A DNA stretch of 64,000 nucleotides from Streptomyces sp. NRRL S-337 (lineage in GTDB: Bacteria > Actinomycetota > Actinomycetes > Streptomycetales > Streptomycetaceae), in NCBI RefSeq assembly GCF_000720175.1, contig NZ_JOIX01000010.1:62001-126000 (forward strand), written 5' to 3'. Below the pieces are notes generated by a model. It was not told the DNA's origin. It made no database searches and saw only the letters and a list, made by a program, of their open reading frames with translations. Shown here piece after piece: positions 62,580 through 64,000 of the stretch (position 1 is its first letter; the number at the start of each line of letters is the position of its first letter). A program made the position numbers and the translations under genes.

Positions 62580-64000
62580 TCACCGCGGGCCGCCGCCGGG
62601 CACGGCCGGTGCCGCGCCCCGGGCGGCGGCGTCCGCCAGGGCCGCGCGGTCGACCTTGCCGTTCGCCGTGACGGGCAGCGCGTCCAGCAGCTGGATCTGC
62701 TGCGGGACCATGTACGGCGGCAGGGTCTCGGCGCAGAACTCCCGCAGCGCGCCGGCGTCCGGCGGGGTCCGATCGGCGCGGGGGACCACGAAGGCGGTGA
62801 GTTCGAGGCCGCCGCCGGGGAGGGGCAGGGCCAGTGCGGTCGCGGCGACGGCGCCGGGGAATTCCGTCAACCGCCGCTCCACCTCGGCGAGTTCGACGCG
62901 GTTACCGTTGATCTGCACCTGGGAGTCGGTCCGGCCGCAGAAGTAGTACTCGCCGCTCTCGCCCCGTACGGCCAGGTCGCCGGTGCGCAGGACGGCCTGG
63001 CCGGACTGCGGGCACAGCGGGTCGGGGACCAGCGCGGCGCGGGTGGCCTCCGGGTCGTCCCAGTACCCGGAGAACAGCGCGGGACTGCGCAGATGGATCT
63101 CGCCGGGTACCCCCGGCCGGTCGACGACCGCCCCTGACGCGTCGACGAGCAGCATCTCCGCGCCGGGGTGGGCGACGCCGATGGAGAGTCGCTCCACGTC
63201 GTCCGGCAGCGGGCGCGGGACGTCCTCGAAGGAGCAGGCCATCGACTCGGTGGCGCCGTAGCAGTTGATGAGGCGGGCCGCGGGCAGCAGTTCCTGGAGG
63301 CGGCGGAGTTCGGGCAGCGGGAATTCCTCACCGCAGAACAGGACCGAACGCAGCCGGTCGAGGGCGGCCAGCCGTTCCGGCTCGTACCGCAGCGACTGCC
63401 GCCAGATCGACGGGACGCCGTTGACCTGGGTGGCGCCGGTCTCCCGCAGCACCCGCAGCAGATGCCGGGGCCAGCGCACCAGGTGCGGCGGGACCGGGAC
63501 GACGGCGGCGCCGCTGCCCAGCGCCAGGCCGATGTTGAGCAGCGAGAAGTCGAACTGCAGCGGTGAGGTGCTGGCGATGCGGTCCTCGGGCGTGGCGATC
63601 CGGTGCGCCAGCATGCCCCGGTAGAAGGCGAGCACCGCGCGGTGGCTCATCACCACGCCCTTGGGTCGCCCCGTGGTGCCGGAGGTGAAGACGATGTACG
63701 CGGGGTCGGTGACGCAGGGCACCCGGCGGCGGGGCCGGTGGGGTGCGGGGGCGCGGTCGACGGTCAGTCCGTCCGGGCCGAACCGGGCGGTGCCGAGGGC
63801 CGGCGGGAGGTCGCGCCGGGTGCCGTCCGCGGCCTGGAGGTGGAGCGCGGGCCGGGCGGTGGCGAGGATCGACTCCAGCCGCCGGTGCGGGGTTTCGGGG
63901 CTCACCGGGACGAAGGCGAGGCCGGACCGCGAGCAGGCGAGGAGCGCCGCGACGGCCCGGGCGGTGGTGTCGGACTCCAGGACCACCCGCGAGCCGGTCT
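62580..64000 (-). CDS. AMP-forming adenylation enzyme (NRPS A-domain-like), partial
   Basis: At least 473 residues; the start lies beyond the right edge. Core motifs: A2-like [21 protein letters not shown]3 [21 protein letters not shown]5 NCYGATES, A6 [18 protein letters not shown]7 LRTGDLA, A8 [20 protein letters not shown] and A10 TANGKVDR. These are amino-acid- or aryl-activating enzymes. After A10 only about 20 residues remain, so no carrier domain is fused here. Substrate residues could be read from the A3-A6 region by a tool. Head of a probable natural-product operon with MFS and ATP-grasp genes. Confidence 0.92.
   Translation of the reverse strand, partial: TGSRVVLESDTTARAVAALLACSRSGLAFVPVSPETPHRRLESILATARPALHLQAADGTRRDLPPALGTARFGPDGLTVDRAPAPHRPRRRVPCVTDPAYIVFTSGTTGRPKGVVMSHRAVLAFYRGMLAHRIATPEDRIASTSPLQFDFSLLNIGLALGSGAAVVPVPPHLVRWPRHLLRVLRETGATQVNGVPSIWRQSLRYEPERLAALDRLRSVLFCGEEFPLPELRRLQELLPAARLINCYGATESMACSFEDVPRPLPDDVERLSIGVAHPGAEMLLVDASGAVVDRPGVPGEIHLRSPALFSGYWDDPEATRAALVPDPLCPQSGQAVLRTGDLAVRGESGEYYFCGRTDSQVQINGNRVELAEVERRLTEFPGAVAATALALPLPGGGLELTAFVVPRADRTPPDAGALREFCAETLPPYMVPQQIQLLDALPVTANGKVDRAALADAAARGAAPAVPGGGPR

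Overview
The window is high-GC DNA with strong third-position G/C bias, frequent GTG and TTG starts, GTGA or ATGA gene overlaps, actinobacterial families (MscR, NmtR, UdgX, DUF6381, DUF6328) and several apparently leaderless genes. All of this points to a Streptomyces chromosome or a close relative. No tRNA, rRNA, insertion sequence, phage gene or CRISPR array was seen. The species cannot be named from the sequence alone.

Layout. 0-10 kb: the end of a membrane protein, a virginiamycin B lyase-like gene, a P450/ferredoxin pair facing a TetR repressor across a perfect palindrome, a His/Gly/Tyr-rich secreted protein, a PBP4-type carboxypeptidase, a flavin enzyme, an SDR lacking its catalytic Lys, two Streptomyces-type hypotheticals, and folD behind a ZTP (pfl) riboswitch. 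10-24 kb: a choline/glycine-betaine catabolic island. An IclR regulator sits between a Rieske ferredoxin/ferredoxin reductase pair and a long operon encoding MscR (formaldehyde oxidation), dimethylglycine oxidase, a 57-aa protein, a Rieske monooxygenase, an aldehyde dehydrogenase, an APC permease and choline oxidase. Together these read as choline -> betaine -> dimethylglycine -> sarcosine, with formaldehyde and folate C1 units handled by MscR and FolD. An orphan nickel/cobalt sensor (NmtR) follows.

24-36 kb: a Nit2-like amidohydrolase; a GntR regulator/asparaginase/aspartase set that turns asparagine into fumarate; a GNAT acetyltransferase; and a CitAB-type two-component system divergent from a nitrate/sulfonate-type ABC transporter. 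Both two-component genes carry tandem duplications of their 3' ends.

36-45.5 kb holds the most unusual region. Six tightly coupled minus-strand genes encode a NUC1-type nuclease, an alpha/beta hydrolase, an ATPase with a degenerate P-loop, a 1004-aa STAND-like NTPase, and two trypsin-fold proteases, one with an effector-associated-domain-like N-terminus. A caspase-like protease gene diverges from the head of this operon. This has the composition of an NTPase-controlled, multi-effector conflict or cell-suicide system.

45.5-64 kb: small stress-type proteins (DUF6381, PRC-barrel, a 56-aa hydrophobic protein, DUF6328) with a ClpC-like unfoldase; UdgX; an Orn/Lys/Arg decarboxylase broken by a one-base frameshift; a FUSC membrane protein divergent from a PadR regulator; a DEAD-box helicase; a second uracil-DNA glycosylase (type 5); another flavin-binding protein; and, at the right edge, an ATP-grasp ligase, MFS exporter and adenylation enzyme that look like the start of a small natural-product cluster continuing outside the window.
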